Below, one piece after another: positions 1-13,400 of a stretch of 64,000 nt of DNA. The position numbers and the translations under genes are program-made. The DNA is from Apium graveolens. Taxonomy: Eukaryota; Streptophyta; Magnoliopsida; Apiales; Apiaceae. The stretch covers positions 49,720,506-49,784,505 of the forward strand of contig NC_133647.1 in NCBI RefSeq assembly GCF_009905375.1, read 5' to 3'. The notes below the pieces were generated by a model. It was given only the letters and a program-made list of their open reading frames with translations. It had not been told where the DNA came from and made no database searches. The number at the start of each line of letters is the position of its first letter. Position 1 is the first letter of the stretch.

Positions 1-1310
1 AAACTATTACGACAAGGATGCGAGCATTTCATTGCCTACGTGATAGACAAAAGTCAGGAGCCAGCAAAACTGGAAGATATTCTTGTGGTAAATGAATTTC
101 CAGATGTATTTCCAGAAGAATTAACAGGACTTCCTCCAGATAGGGAAATTGAATTTGCAATCGACTTAGCACCTGGAACGGAACCAGTATCTAAAGCCTC
201 GTACAGAATGGCGCCTATCGAAATGAAGGAACTAGCAAAGCAATTATAAGAACTATTGGAGAAAGGAGTGCTTCGACCCAGTGTATCCCCATGGGGTGCG
301 CCGGTACTATTTTTTAAGAAGAAAGACAGAAGCATGAGGTTGTGCATAGACTATCGAGAACTCAATAAGCTTACAATCAAGAACAAGTATCCCTTACCTC
401 GAATCGATGATTTATTTGACCAGATGAAAGGAGCTAAGTATTTCTATAAGATTGATTTGAGATCTGGATATCACCAATTGAAGATTAAGCCCGAAGATAT
501 ACCAAAGACAGCTTTCAGAACAAGGTATGGTCATTATGAATTCCAAAGTCAACGGAGGATCATGCGGAGCATCTATGGATATCTTTGGAAATTTTATGAA
601 AGAAGAAGTTATATGCCATGTTTTCAAAGTGTGAGTTTTACTTACAAGAAGTTCAATTCTTAGGACACGTGGTAAGTCATGAAGGAATCAAAGTGGACCC
701 AAAGAAGATTGAAGCTGTTATGAATTGGGAAAGACCAAGAACACCAACAGAAGTAAGAAGTTTCTTAGGACTGGAAGGATATTATCGATGATTTTTTCAA
801 GATTTCTCGAAGATTGCGACACCTTTGACGAAGCTTACCAGAAAAAGTGAAAAGTTTATATGAAACGAGAAGTGTGAAGAAAGTTTCCAGGAATTGAAGA
901 AGAGATTGATCACAGCACCTGTATTGTCACTTCCAGATGATTGAGGAAATTTCATAATCTGTATTGATGCTTCTCATAAGGAATTAGGTTGTGTTTTGAT
1001 GTAGCATGATAAAGTTATTGCATATGCATCTCGACAACTGAAACCTCATGAGCAGAAGTATCCCACTCATGACTTGGAACTAGCAACAATAGTATTCGCC
1101 TTGAAGATTTGGAGACAATATCTATATGGAGAAAAATGCGAGATCTAGATGGACCACAAAAGTTTAAATACATATTCACGCAATAGGAGCTTAACATGAG
1201 ACAGAGAAGATGGTTGGAGCTGATCAAAGACTATGATTACACGATTAATTATCATCCAGGAAAAGCGAATATAGTAGCAGATGCATTAAGTAGAAAGGAA
1301 AGACTGAACG
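1..1310 (+). pseudogene. Element A pol: reverse transcriptase and RNase H remnant
   Basis: Translated pieces show the linker before reverse transcriptase (about 40-249) and then the first half of the RT domain (256-545), including the conserved fingers block and the DLRSGYHQ motif. The palm segment that should carry the catalytic F/YxDD motif is missing. At about 545-615 the sequence jumps to the downstream block containing FLGHVVS (near 655-680), so roughly 200 bases are gone. The thumb, connection and RNase H regions follow (680-1310) in a frame broken by several stop codons, for example TGA near 790 and 863. RNase H ends with the usual tethering region YHPGKANIVADALSR near 1250-1290. The product would be inactive. 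Confidence 0.85.
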
Positions 1311-2618
1311 TGTTAACAGTACCTGAAGATTTATACAAGGAATTTCAGAAATTGAAACTGGAAGTCAAAATTTGTAAGCCTAATGAAACAAAGATGTATA
1401 GTATGACATTTCAGCCAGAATTTCTAGAGAAAATAAAGAAATATCAAGAGGAAATAATGGATCAGGATATCAATTGTTTGGTTGGAGAAGAATTATGCAC
1501 TCAGAAAGATGATCAAGGTATTCTCAGATTTTCTTCCAGAATTTGGATTCCACCAGTTACAGACTTGAAGCATGCAATTCTACAAGAGGCTCACAACTCA
1601 AGGTATTCAATCCATCTTGGAAGTACCAAGATGTACAGAGATTTAAAGGACAATTATTGGTGGCCAGACGTGAAACGAGAAATTGCAGAATGGGTTAGCA
1701 AATGTTATACGTGCCAAAGAGTTAAAGCTGAGCACTAGAGACCAAATGGATTATTACAACCGTTAGAGATTCCAGAGTGGAAATGGGAGCACATTGCTAT
1801 GGATTTCGTAGTCGGATTACCAAGAACGAAAGCGAACCATGACGCCATTTGGGTTATAATAGACAGACTAACCAAATCAGCTCATTGATTTCCTATTAAT
1901 GAAAGATTCTCATTGGACAAATTGGTTCACATGTATTTGAAGGAAATAGTAGTGCGTCATGGAGTCCCTGTGTCTATTGTATCTGATCGGGATCCACGAT
2001 TCAGTTCAACATTTTGGAGAAGTTTTCAAGAATGCTTAGGAACCAGATTAAATATGAGTACGGCTTATCATCCGCAGATGGACGGCCAGAGTGAAAGAAC
2101 AATCCAGACTATTGAAGATATGTTACGTGTTTGTGCCATTGATTTCAAGGGAAATTGGGATGAACATTTGCCCTTAGTGGAATTTGCTTACAATACCAGT
2201 TATCATGCCAGTATCGGAATGCCTCCTTATGAAGCTCTTTAGGGACGCAAATGTCGATCACTAGTGTATTGGGAAGAAGTTGGAGAGCATAAGATACTTG
2301 GACCTGAATTGGTGCAACAAACAAAAGAAGTTGTGGCAGTCATCCAGAAAAGGCTAATTGCAACACAAGATCGTCAAAGGAAATACGCAGATCAATCAAG
2401 AAAGGATAAGGAATTTGAAGACGGAGATCTAGTGTCACTAAAAATGTCACCGTGGAAAGGATTGTCAAGGTTCAGAAAGGAAGGAAAGCTGAGTCCTAGA
2501 TACGTTGGACCTTTTGAAATTCTAAAACCTGTCGGCAAGGTAGCATACGAATTGGTGTTACCCCCACACATGGAGCACATTCATAATATTTTTCACGTAA
2601 TCGAGTATGAGCCGATAG
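1311..2618 (+). pseudogene. Element A pol: integrase with GPF module
   Basis: The N-terminal zinc-binding HHCC domain is present, with its two cysteine codons at 1703-1705 and 1712-1714. The catalytic triad fits D, D-X35-E, with codons at 1802-1804, 1985-1987 and 2093-2095. A C-terminal GPF module lies near 2500-2530. In-frame stops at about 1736 (TAG), 1887 (TGA) and 2240 (TAG) break the frame. A short stretch that normally separates the FHV motif from the chromodomain is missing near 2597. The coding sequence is then cut at 2618 by element B and resumes at 19843. Integrase would join the element's DNA to the chromosome, but this copy cannot encode it intact. Confidence 0.88.
2614..2618 (+). 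repeat. Target-site duplication GATAG, left copy (element B)
   Basis: GATAG immediately precedes the TGTAATATCC start of the 5' LTR of element B, and the same five bases follow its 3' LTR at 19838-19842. Removing one copy and element B restores the reading frame of element A. Confidence 0.93.
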
Positions 2619-5600
2619 TGTAATATCCGGGATATCGCGTGTAATTATTTTTATCAATAAATGATTTTTATATAATTATTATGTGATTTTTGGTGAATTA
2701 TCTGATGATTGGCGTGGATATGTGGATGCTTATATGTGATAAAGTATAAGTATGTTAATTTTATTATGACCAGAATAAAATATAGATAATTACGGTATTT
2801 TCAGGTAATTTTTGGACTATTATATGATTTTATATTGATTTATGAAATTATTATAATTTTCTGAATAATTAAAAAATTATTTTATAAGCCGGGAAACGTC
2901 CAACTTCAACTGTTTTTACATTTTTACAACCCCAAACTCTTCCAAAAACTCCTTCCTAACTTAATCTGGTAATTTCGGACATTTTCCGTGTTCTGACTTT
3001 TTCGATCCAGATTACGGTTTGACCCGTGCACGGCGCGACGCAAGATTTTCGATACGATAATTATTTCGGTGAATCAACAAAACCCGTATTCTCAAAAGAC
3101 GGGATATTATTATATTATTTTCGTATAAAGTATTTTATAAGAAGGCCGGTTTGAATAATTATCCAGTGCGAGTATCAAATCAGATCATTTTTGCAGTTAC
3201 TTAGCGGCTAAGTAACTAATTTAAGGATCCAAAATGATCCAAAATGAACCAATATTCCAAAAATATATATATCCCTTTTATCATTTCATTTTATTCATAT
3301 AATCACAATTAGTCAGTAAAACCACGTAAAATACAGAGAAAATGTCGAATTGATATTCCGTTCTTGAGAATCAAACGTACGAATGAATGCGTTATCGAAC
3401 TCCGATTCGGGCGTGCAACATATCAAAACGAAGCTCTGCAAAAGTACTTTCATAATCAATTATCCATTTTTATGTAGGAATCAAGGTATTTTTCTGATTT
3501 AATTATTTTATTTCAAATTATTTATGAATTAAAATATGAATTTTTGTTCTTGATGTTGTTTGTATGATTTGATGGCATATCATTTAGATCTTTTCTTCTT
3601 GGTCATTTTGGTATATTATATGTCAAAAACCGAGTTCAATAACATAGAGAAAAGGATGTTTAATTCTACGATTTTAAAAATTAGGATTCATGGCTTTGAA
3701 TGTTCTTAATTGATTTTTAGGCATTTTGGATTCAAGGGTTATTAGATGAAATTGATTGTACCAGTGTGTAGATCGTTGAAAAACGAGTCAAATGAAGTAT
3801 GTGTGATGTACGGAGGGTTCCTGGAGTGTGCTCTCCGGAAACCACCGTGTGGCGGCGTAGAGAACTTCGGCCGGCTTTTCTAGAGAATTTAACGAAGTTT
3901 TGTTTACATGGTTTGCATAATTAGGTTGCTGGGAACGAGGAAAATAAGCCCTGTTAATTTGGTGAAAATATGGGCGTTTTTCCAACCGCCGGAAAAGCTC
4001 CATGGCGGCGGCCATGGAGTTCCGGCCGGTATGGGGAAGATGATAGGGACGAGGGGGGGGGGAATTACAATTTCCACCCCTGTCGTTTGTAAAATTTACA
4101 GATTTAATATTGATCTCTTAAAAAATTTTAAAAATCAGATTTCAGTTTTAAAAATATCCAAAATCTGATATTTGTTTTAACAATTTTCAAAAATTGTATT
4201 TTCTTTTTATATTATTTCAGAAAATTGTTTTTAATTTCCAAAAATTCCAAAAATGGTAATTTTAATTCCAAAAATTATTTTTCATTCAAAAATAAATCTA
4301 AATTATTTATTTAATTAATTTTAGTTAATAATTAATTAATTAATTAGTCAATTAATTTAAATATTAATTGATTAATTAGTTTAATTATTTATTAATTGAT
4401 TTGAATCAATTATTTAATTGGATTTAATTATTTAAAATTGATTTCAAAATTCTGAAAAATAGTTTCAAGCCTTAAAATATTGTTTAATATTATTTTCAAG
4501 GCTCGATAATTATTGTAAAATTATTTTAAAGCCAGATTCGGGCATTCAAACTCTGTTATTTAATTTTAAAATGATTCGGAGTCCCGTTTAAATTCCGAAA
4601 ATTGTTCAAAAATTCGTAATCAATACCTGGAAAATCATTTTGACCCCGAATCTTCTTTGAAAAATTATTTTGATCGAATATCTTACGTGTTATGTACTAC
4701 GTGCTACCTGATTGATGTGTTATATGCCTATATGTTTATGGTTTGACTGTTTTAGTCATAACTTTTAGTCCGTAAATCGGATTTGGGTGAAACGAAGGGT
4801 AGATAAAAGCTTATGATGTCTATGTGACGATTATAATAATATGAGTATGAATAATTGATAGATACTTGTGATGCCTAGCAGAGTCAGCGAGGCATAGAAA
4901 AGGAAACCAGTGATCCATAAATAGAATTGAAGCGTAGAAAGAGAAGGCAAGTGATAGATAAATAGAAGCAAGGCATAAAAAGAGAAGGAAAATGGTTGAT
5001 GAGTAAAACTATTAGATGAGTACAAGTAAAGTGGAAATCGTCGGTGATAAGGCAAGTACTTCTGAACCTTTTTCAAGATATATTGCAAATATTTTCGAAC
5101 TGTTTCTTAATATGTCGCTATTATTCAAAATAACTCATGTTTTATACTGCAAGTACTTTAAACTATTTAACCTTGAACCCTGATTCTTATTGATCTTGAG
5201 CCATAAGCCTTGTTCTTCATAAACCATTGATTGTTGAATTCTCAGATACGATCCAAAAACATACGATACTACCCCACAAATACATATCTACCACATACTG
5301 ATTCCTGATATTGAATTACTGATATACCAATCCTTATTTTTTGTTTAACTAAAGACAAATCCTTGGAACCCTTGAACCCCTAGTCTTCTAATTTCTGATT
5401 CTTTCCTTGATTGAAAGCCAAACTTTTTGAATCTCGTGTTATACCTTTATGGTGTTATGAGTCACCCTATGCTTCAAGATAAATGTTGTTTATGATCTAG
5501 CTTATTGAACTATATTGGTTAACATATTGAATTGTTTTAGAATTGGATGGTTTATAAATGTGGACCAGATTCATGGTCAGACCAGATTCGTGGTAATAGT

Positions 5601-7809
5601 AAGCCAATGCGTGGCTTGGATCCAGTATATAGAGCAAAAATGGGAGCCTTGCTCGGGGTTAGTGCGTGACTGATCAGCAGCCTAACCTTGGTTTTTAAAA
5701 TGAAAATTGAATATCCAATTCTAATCGTTGCTTATTCGGAAACTTGATTCTTCTGAATCACTTTAATTTATTATTATTTAACCTCAATTGTTGCTATTAT
5801 AACTTGCTGAGCTAGTTAGGTCACTCTTCCAAACATTTTATATTTTCAACAGTTGAAAAGGAAAATTTGTTGATAACAAGGATTCCCGGTGTAACACCCC
5901 CAAATCCGGGGTCGGGGATCCGGGTTGTCACGAGTTCCATTTCCTTTATCAATAATTAATCTTAACAGTCAACCAACTACTGAGTACTGTGACCCCACAA
6001 TATACACACACACCATAAGTTATAGTCTAAGAGATGAATATCAAAAATAACACAAGTCATTTTATTCCACAATTATAAACTGTTACACCTTAAAAGGGTT
6101 TCTAAATAAATTTACATTTCTTTTCCATTATTATAATTCATAAAGATACATAAGTCTGGTACATCAAAAGTTGAAAGCCTAGCCTATTGGTAGTTCCAAC
6201 CTCAGCTACAGCGACATCAACGCCTATAGGAAACTGCGGAACGTTTCCTATCCGCTCGCAAATTGGGAGCTTGGTCCTGTTCATCTTGTCTGCCTGTTGT
6301 TGTGTGATGAAAGAAGAAAGCAAGGGTGAACAACAAGCCCACCGAAATAATATGTATAATAATTAACAATATATGAGCATTCTCATAGTACTCATGAAAG
6401 TCTTAGTCAAGAAGAAATGAACCAAATATCTTAACGCGACCAAGTCGCAAAATATTCAGTATATATATACCTATATACTTTTCACAATCTTTGAAATCCT
6501 CTGACATGTATAATATACACAGAGTTCAAGTTTATAAATGTATAAAAATATCGTTGCAAGGTGATCTCATATATCTAACCTTGTCTCAACGTTTTTCTGA
6601 AAATCTTTGACATGCACAAGATAATCATTTACCAGATATAAGTTTAAAAGATGAAGTTACAAGATACTCCAATATACTTATATCTTTTCCGAATACTACT
6701 TGAACTACCACCGTTCAATGTATAAATAGTCCATCCCATATATTAAGCTATAAGACAAAACTTGTATAGAATCAATCTTTGAAATATCATCAAAATGAAA
6801 TGAAGTTACGAGATACTTCATTTGATGAAAACATCATTTTGAAGACTCGACCCTGCCAACACTCAACAATCGCCCAGCCGTAGCCTTTCTATCGAAGTGC
6901 TCTGGGTAGTGTTGCAGAAATATCCAATTAGATGATGAACTCATTACGGGAGTTTGCCGCGCCAAGAAGACCACTCACGATGATCAGTCGCAGTAGTGCA
7001 ACCCCACCATTTTCTACATGTAGAGGAGAACCTATTAGATTTACTTGTCAACAGAACACTGGACTCCTAAGGAATGGACCGTCTTAACGGAACATCCAAG
7101 CCATTTGGGCCAATCTAATAAGGCTGGGCCGGCACCACTCGACCACTTACGCCACTCCTAGTTCAGATGAAATCCATGACTCTAAAACATAAAGCTTGTG
7201 CCCCTTTCCCCAAGTAGAAACTTGTTGATACGGCTCCACCAAGAAGTCGTATCTAGTTGGAAAGGAAAACTCACCGATATTTCCCAGGCGGTGCCTGTTA
7301 ATGGATTAACTTGTTCCAAGAATTTTACTTCCCGAGTGTTGGGTAAGTAATCAAAAACTCTTTTATCAAAATAACAACCTTGTTGCGAATATAAAATACA
7401 CCACAGAGCCGGATCCCTCAGGTTTTGAGCGAGTATTTAAATCCATTTCGAAAGGAAGATCTTAAATATAAAAAATTGAGTTTTGAGATCCGCCCTAACC
7501 TTTAAAAATCATTTTGAAGACTTGAAAACATTTTTAAGAATGTTTGGAGTAATACTGATTTAGTAAAATAAATCAGTCCCGATATATTAGAAAATATCTG
7601 AATATTATTATTTAAATAATATTCCCATAAGGGTGATCCTTAAAAAAAAAATCGAGGTAGGAGTTTTAAAACTCATAATTGAAATGAATATTAAATAACC
7701 AAAGATATACTTATACGAAAGTAGGATCTTTATTTGAATAATCAAAAGTGAGTTTGATTATCGACACATTATTCTTTAATAAAATAAAGAATAATAATTA
7801 GTAAATAAT

Positions 7810-7968
7810 CGGAGTCATAAGTCCTCGAATGAATATTCAAATAATAATATTAAAATAAACGGAGTCATATGTCCTCGAATGAATATTCAAAATAATATTC
7901 ATTAATAAAATAGACGGAGTCATAAGCCCTCGAATGAATATTCAAAATAATATTCATTAATAAACTAA
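7810..7968. repeat. Three tandem copies of a 50-55-bp unit inside solo LTR C
   Basis: Units begin at 7810, 7860 and 7915, each with CGGAGTCATA followed by a CCTCGAATGAATATTCAA block and an AT-rich tail. Unit lengths are 50 and 55 bp, with a few substitutions between copies. This is a local minisatellite of the LTR. Confidence 0.85.
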
Positions 7969-8007
7969 AGTTATCGAATAAACCTTATTCGATTCATAGT
8001 TTTGAAA

Positions 8008-8047
8008 ACTATATCTATATATATATATATAAATATATATATAATAT
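8008..8047. repeat. AT dinucleotide microsatellite
   Basis: An imperfect (TA)n run in the middle of solo LTR C. Confidence 0.85.
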
Positions 8048-10396
8048 ACTCGGGAACATCGACTTCCGGTTTTAGAAAATGTTCACCTTTGGGTCCCCTA
8101 TACTAAGGGTATACGCAACTACTGCTTATCTCTAGTATAGGTACTATGCAACTTATAAGCGATTGAATCAACAATATATATCAAGATTACGAAACAGACA
8201 TGCATATATACCATATCACATGCTCCAATATATCGCAAGATTTGCTAATTAACCATCATGCATCTATCACAAGATAATGCATATACATATGTATACATCA
8301 CAACAACAGTATAACGGGTAGAAAACTTGCCTGAGTGTTCCCTGTTAGACTTAAGCTTAGAGTGGGTCCGATAACCTATGAACAACAACATAAGTCGGAA
8401 TTAAACCACGGTCGCTTAAGAAACTAGACTTTAACCAATTGAACCCTAACGTTTGCTTATGGTCATTTCTACGCTTAACAAATCACATAAGTCGTTCGAG
8501 TACCCTCGGCTCCACCATTTTTAATAAATTAACCGTTACGAATTTTAAGGCGATGCTTTTGAGAATACCCTACCAACTGCCTAGTCCACTTTACATAATT
8601 GTTTCATACTCCAATTAGTCATTTAAGGGCCTTAACCAAGGTTTCAAAGTAAAGTGAGGGGTAAATGTTCGTTCATGAAACGTCGTTACTTAAAACGGTC
8701 GTTTCTCCTAAACCGTAAATCGGATCTAAGAGAACCACATACCAAAACGAAGCTTACGACATGATCTAGCTAAAAATGGCAAATTTAAAGATTGGTCAGT
8801 GAGTTATCTGGTTCGAGATTCATGTACAACAGTCTAAGGAAAACGGGCATTACGACGGCTATATTTACGAGTTTTCCAAGTTTCTCACTACACCAAAACC
8901 TCACCAAACAACCCACAATTATTAACACATCAAAACCTCAACTACATAATACTATACCAGTCCTTATTCTCCAGATTCTTCATCTCAACCAACCACAATT
9001 AAGTTCTATTAACTATAACAAGATTCATTCACCAAATCACTCCAATTTCAAATCAAATACTAATAATCAAAGATCATGCTTCTCATTTTGAAAACCAACC
9101 ATCAAAGTCACTAATAGTAAAAGTAAAGGCTATGGTTTGAAGTTTATACCTTCCTTGATAGGTGTTAAGTTGCTAGGAAGCCTTAGGGAGCCTCCTACAA
9201 GCTTGATCTTTCCAAAGAAATCAAGAACACAAAGTCAGGCTTTGAAATTTCTAAAAGTATGATTGAAAGAACTGTAAAAATGAGTGTCTTACCATGCTTA
9301 TTTGGAAATACTTGTGAACAAGAGTTGTAGGCCATCCGAATACCTTTCCAACGAGCTATAGTACACAACATTTGAGTGAGTATTAAAGGAGATATGACAA
9401 TTTCAAGTTGCTGGGTTTGTTTTGGCCGAGAGCTTCTCTTCATGGGAGCAAAGTCAAATTTTTAATTTTTGTGTTATGATATTTTGCTTGGTTGATTTCC
9501 TTTTTGGCTTGGCAAATTTTGATCTTTTACCATGGTAACTTTTGCATGGCCAATAATCAACCAACAACACACTTCTTTTTGTCATGCTTATGTCACCATG
9601 CTTGTGTCACCTTTTTAACACATGTCCTTTCCTTGTGATTTGATGATGTCGCAATCCTTGGCTTCTTGTACAAGCTTGTCTCTTGGTCGCTTATTTATTT
9701 TACGGTTCACTTAACTTTCGTTCTCGTTCGTCGTTTGAGGGATCATATCTGGGATCTTATTACTTGGGTTCCCCTAAACCTTTCTCAATATTTTATATTC
9801 CTTTTATGATCCTCTCTTATAATTCTTGAATTTAAATCATTTTAATCATGTTACCTTATACTCATTTCTTTCGGTATCTGGTGGATTTTTGGGAAAAATT
9901 AAAGTGTCCGGATTTGAATTCTAATGACCTTTACATACACTCATTTACTTTATGGAATACTAATACGATCTTAGAATTTCCATAAAAGTACTCCTATATA
10001 GCATGGTCTGATAATTTTCCTTAATCAGCATCATCAGCAAAAGTTACTATTTATCCGTGTTTCAAAAATTCCAAAAATTGGGGTTATTACACCCGGTCCC
10101 ACGTGCGAGCTAGGATTCCAGGTTAAGTTGGATCGAGCTAGCAAGAGCTTATAGTGTAGACGAGTTATGCGAGATTGTAAGAACGATATCATTATCAGTT
10201 GTAAGTTGAACTAGTTGGGATTTGGTACGATGTAATAAAAGATAAGGTTGTGGCTTGTTTTCATATTTTAATATGTTACGATCCGTGGTTGTGTAAAAAA
10301 GGTTCAATGCCTATAATACTTTATATACAGGTTTAATATTGTGGTGTGTGTTGTGAGCCCCAAACTTCTAACCCGGGTTTGGAGGGCGTCACAGGT

Positions 10397-10408
10397 TGGT
10401 ATCAGAGC
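10397..10408 (+). promoter_or_regulatory. Primer-binding site of element B (tRNA-iMet type)
   Basis: TGGTATCAGAGC lies three bases inside the 5' LTR end at 10393. This is the usual plant match to the 3' end of initiator methionine tRNA, which primes minus-strand DNA synthesis. Confidence 0.93.
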
Positions 10409-13400
10409 TACAGGTTATAAGTCACTGAAATAAGCTTAGAATGTCGGGAATGGATAGAGGGTTAGGATTTGGATTAAGAAATAGAAAAATAGGACGTCGA
10501 GAGGTTGAGTGCGACTGTATAATAGGTTTTGGTATGATTTGTGATGAAACTCGACATCCTTATCTAGTGACATGATTTTAAGATGGCAGCGATGGGAGAT
10601 TCTTTTATCCGTGGATTGTCTGAGCATTCGGAGCCTTCATTCGGAAGACTATCGTCTGATTCACGCCTTGCTCTTCCACTGGTGTTATCTATATCACCTC
10701 CTATTGCGACGGTTGCACCTTTTCAAGCTATTATCTCATTCCCTAAATGCGAGATTACCTATTCGAGAATGCCCTACATGCTGATTCTGGCTCTACCGGA
10801 TATTCAGCTATGAGTGCATCTTTTCTGTCTACTATACGCCTCATTCTATACCATTAGTTGAAAACACGTCTTATGAAATAACGACATCTACGAGGATGGA
10901 TTTGAGAGCTACTGCATGTGGTAAATATACGAGGTATTAAGGAAGGTGGGATGGAACCTAGAGAGAAAATTTAGTTATTCCAAAGAATAGCTACTACCAG
11001 GTTATATGGAGCTATTAATGAGTATGCCACCCACAGTTATCTTGTCGAGTGAGCTAAATGGATCTTTAAAGAAATTAGAGAATCTGGGAAATCGAGAGTT
11101 ATCTGGGAATTAAATGATGATGTAGTAACCAACCATGATACGTATAGAAGTAATGTTAAAAAAAATGACCTTGTGTTATAAAGTACATCTGATGATTACT
11201 GGATGGATTTGTTATGCTTAGTAATCGTAAAAAAATGATGATGGGAATGTTACCAGAATGGAAGACTAGAAGTGAGGTTACGAATAAGATAGTATGCAAC
11301 GGTAACTAAGTTTTATTGACCAATGAAGCCAAAATGGACCCAATAAGGGGTAGAAGATATATGGAAATGAATGGGCTCTTATCTGATTATTTTCTTATTT
11401 GGATTTCTTGTGATAGTTGAGAAGGACGACAACCAACTCATATGGTAATGACGACCATGTGTATGATTTTCAAAATTTTAAACCAGTTTTCGAAAGAGAT
11501 TTTCTTAACAATTTTTTTCTAAAATTCCTTTAAACAAAACAAGTTTTAAAAAAAACTTGGTTGTTCAATTACTCCTTGAGTTTCTCGATTGTTATAAGAT
11601 TTGGATTATTTAGAAGAATACTTGTTCTAGAAGTTAGTATGGTTCGTTTAGAAGGCCAAGTTGACCCGCTTTTTATAGAGAAGGTTTGATTATTCCTAGA
11701 AGAAGAATGTAAATGTTGTTTGATAAGTTTAACGACAGAACCAATGTACAGAAAAGCTGTTCATCTAATTTCTGAGACGATTAGAGTTCGAAGAATATGT
11801 CGATTCACAAGAAGCCGAGTATGAGCAAAGAAGGTTGAGAAAATTTCCAGACTTTTCTAAAGGAAGAACGTTATTAGCAAAAGAGGCGATATGTTGAACG
11901 ATCAGCAGCATAAGCGAAATTTGAAGTTATGGTTGTAAATCTCATAAGACTGAAAATAGAGTCGAATTATAAATATGGCAGCGCGACGCTAAAGATACAA
12001 GACCCAGTACAGGGGAAATTTATTCTAATGATCGATTAAGGGCCTGTCAGAGAACTTTCTAAAGTTAATATATAACTCACATTGGAATATATTGATCGAA
12101 TCAGTATTAAAACTGTAAATAGATGAAATGTGGATGGAGAGCAATGCCATCATCCTTTTCTATAATACCATTCATTCTTATGAATCTTGAATAAAGTATG
12201 AACCTCGTTCATAATCAACTCTATGAGGTGATAAGAAAATTGTTGTGTTCCTTTCAAAATCATTTTTCCCTCAAGTCTTATCTTCTGATTTACACAAACA
12301 ATGTTATAGTGTGACGTTTTGGTGAAATGACAAAGAGTTTGGTGGGATGCCACCTAATCATGTGCTGTATGCCATATAGTATGAAAGACTGGCCATCTTG
12401 AGTATAAATATGGTTGTCTCACTCATATTCAAATCATCATTCATTCTTTGCTCTTCAATTGTGATTTCCTGATTCGTGGATCTTTCCGATTATTTTCTTG
12501 TACTCTTATTCCTTACAAAAGATTTCTAATCAGAATCATATACACAAATTCCTTCTTGTGTAAGGTCTATCCTTTGGATATTTAAAAAAAGGACGTGAAA
12601 TGAACCTGTGTAGCAGATGGAGTTATATAATGAGTGCGGACAATTTCAAGCCAATAAATGGTGGACATATACGTGTAGAGAAGAACCATTATGCCGATAA
12701 TGGGATTGTTGTGAGGACATCACATCAGAAGTGGAAATATGTATACACGATACGTTGTAAGTATGCTATTTTGGCGTGGATTGGAGTAGTTAGCGAACCA
12801 TATGAGATAAATTAACCATATAAATGAGAAAGTGAAGCTGCGTATATCGGATAAGGCAAATGGGTGATTGGACATCAGAAGCGAATGAAGAAATTCTTAA
12901 TAATAATCGAATACTCAATTAATACATTGTGAATATGAAGCATACCTCAATCATGTGAGAGATACCTGTCATGAAGATTCAAGATCGAAGAAATGCTAGT
13001 TACGAATAAACTTTAAGTGTGTTCATCAAGAGATGGTTGGGCTTTCTCCACTCAAGTAAGTGAGTTATGGTAAATTTGATATTTATAACTGGGTCATCAA
13101 AGATGGTTCAGTATGGGAAGGCATAAGTGGAGATGAAGGTATGGTGGTTTGACTATAATAATTCTTAAGATGTGATGCTTTAAAACCAAAGGAATTCTTT
13201 CACAAGATTATAAGAGTATTGGTTGAGACCAGGTGTTGGTTATTAGAAGTTGAACAAGTTAATTAATAAGAACGAGCGTATATTGTCAATGATGGACTAA
13301 TTGTTAAGTAGAGAACTTGATTTGAAACATAAACTAGAAGAATTCTATAATAATTTATAATTGTACTGAGTAGTGATATTCTGTTATAATCAGAAGGTAT

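Larger units (their letters stand above)
5890..10091 (-). mobile_element. Solo LTR C (4.2 kb), minus orientation
   Basis: The insert begins TGTAACACCCCC and ends GGGGTTATTACA, and the five bases CCCGG flank it at 5885-5889 and 10092-10096. Read on the minus strand it starts TGTAATAACCCC and ends in a CCGGATTTGGGGG-type terminus, like the ends of the other gypsy LTRs here, so it lies reversed. It contains no gag or pol similarity, so it looks like the single LTR left after recombination between the two LTRs of a gypsy element. An LTR of 4.2 kb is large but fits chromovirus families. A 99-codon open frame at 8792-9091 has no recognisable similarity and low-complexity composition; I do not call it a gene. 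Confidence 0.87.
2619..10393 (+). repeat. Element B 5' LTR, interrupted by solo LTR C
   Basis: LTR sequence occupies 2619-5889 and 10097-10393. It aligns by eye throughout with the 3' LTR at 16290-19837, sharing for example the block around 3190-3220, the GC-rich block at 3790-4030, and the TGAGCTAGTTAGGTCA dyad at 5808-5823. A very AT-rich stretch made of TTAATTAA-like words lies at about 4290-4440. No credible protein gene is inside; the open frames here lie in the GC-rich island and differ between the two LTR copies. Confidence 0.92.

Noticed and set aside
3788..4015. Antisense frames in the B LTRs (3788-4015, 17459-17668)
   Set aside because: They lie in the GC-rich island, differ by indels between the two LTR copies, and lack any recognisable protein features.
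8792..9091. 99-codon frame in solo LTR C
   Set aside because: Low-complexity composition (N, T, S, L, H) in LTR sequence; no homology recognised.
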